A DNA stretch of 64,000 nt from Alkalinema sp. FACHB-956 (GTDB taxonomy: Bacteria; Cyanobacteriota; Cyanobacteriia; Leptolyngbyales; Leptolyngbyaceae), in the NCBI RefSeq assembly GCF_014697025.1, contig NZ_JACJRC010000023.1, forward strand, positions 19,613 through 83,612. The letters are read 5' to 3'. The first letter of the stretch is position 1. Every line of letters begins with the position of its first letter. The position numbers and the translations under genes are program-made. The notes beneath the pieces were generated by a model. That model was given only the letters and a program-made list of their open reading frames with translations. It had not been told where the DNA came from and did not search any database. This document shows, piece by piece, positions 63,874 to 64,000 of the stretch.

Positions 63874-64000
63874 CAAATTGATTTATCAATGCTACAGATC
63901 CGATCCCCCCTAGCCCCCCTTAAAAAGGGGGGAATTTAGTCAAATTCTTTCAAAGTCCCCCTTTTTAAGGGGGATTTAGGGGGATCGTCATGGGTTGCAA
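63874..64000 (+). mobile_element. Small palindromic repeat element, copy C (runs to the window edge)
   Basis: A 127-bp sequence beginning CAAATTGATTTATCAATGCT. It is the reverse complement of 59503-59629 except for one base (GATCCGATC versus GATTCGATC). It may continue past the right edge. Copies B and C face each other and flank the subtilase and orthocaspase 2 genes. Confidence 0.85.

Overview
The window comes from a cyanobacterium, probably a filamentous or otherwise large-genome one. The palindrome GCGATCGC and its core CGATCG (HIP1-type sites) are scattered through nearly every gene. The gene content agrees: a high-light-inducible protein, FtsH, two Tat-signal orthocaspases, two TPR-CHAT proteins, filamentous-haemagglutinin-like surface proteins and an NHLM-type peptide exporter. 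No rRNA, tRNA, CRISPR array or transposase gene was found.

Layout. (1) 1-8848, minus strand: a compact natural-product operon. It holds an NRPS-PKS-aminotransferase megasynthase (A-PCP-KS-AT-ACP-AMT), a TIGR04325-type putative methyltransferase, and a JmjC/cupin-like putative Fe(II)/2-oxoglutarate oxygenase cut by the left edge. A 1.8 kb AT-rich gene-free stretch precedes it, with a perfect TGTGA-N6-TCACA CRP-type site 139 bp upstream of the start codon. (2) 10671-14590, minus: the dTDP-L-rhamnose operon rmlC-rmlD-rmlA-rmlB. (3) 15063-19771, minus: a membrane protein, a TIGR03790 protein and a PA14-repeat surface protein. (4) 20393-25592: a PBP4-type D,D-peptidase (plus) and a RecB-nuclease/SF1-helicase fusion (minus). 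(5) 25818-30174, minus: a reactive-sulfur operon of two YeeE/PmpAB-like proteins, a BigR/SqrR-like ArsR regulator, a persulfide dioxygenase and a SulP transporter. A shared operator-like sequence lies before pmpA and before the regulator, and a ladder of overlapping mini-ORFs leads into sulP. (6) 30425-35563, minus: two tandem paralogous TPS-type surface proteins. (7) 35950-38197, minus: ftsH and an Hlip.

(8) 38536-47127, minus: a tight NHLM peptide-export operon. It encodes two paralogous double-glycine-type precursor peptides, a cNMP-binding-fold protein, an HlyD-like adaptor, a C39-peptidase ABC exporter and a second ABC protein. No recognisable modifying enzyme is present. (9) 47386-48098: a VapBC pair. 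(10) 48246-63822: a protease island with TPR-CHAT, orthocaspase, Rpn-type nuclease, a second TPR-CHAT carrying sixteen near-identical 120-bp repeats, a subtilase and a second orthocaspase. Three copies of a small palindromic repeat element are interspersed; two are inverted copies 126/127 identical.

Short tandem repeats, mostly with 14- or 16-nt units, sit in many intergenic gaps. Most start codons were chosen by a visible Shine-Dalgarno sequence or conserved N-terminus, so several genes are called shorter than their longest open frame.
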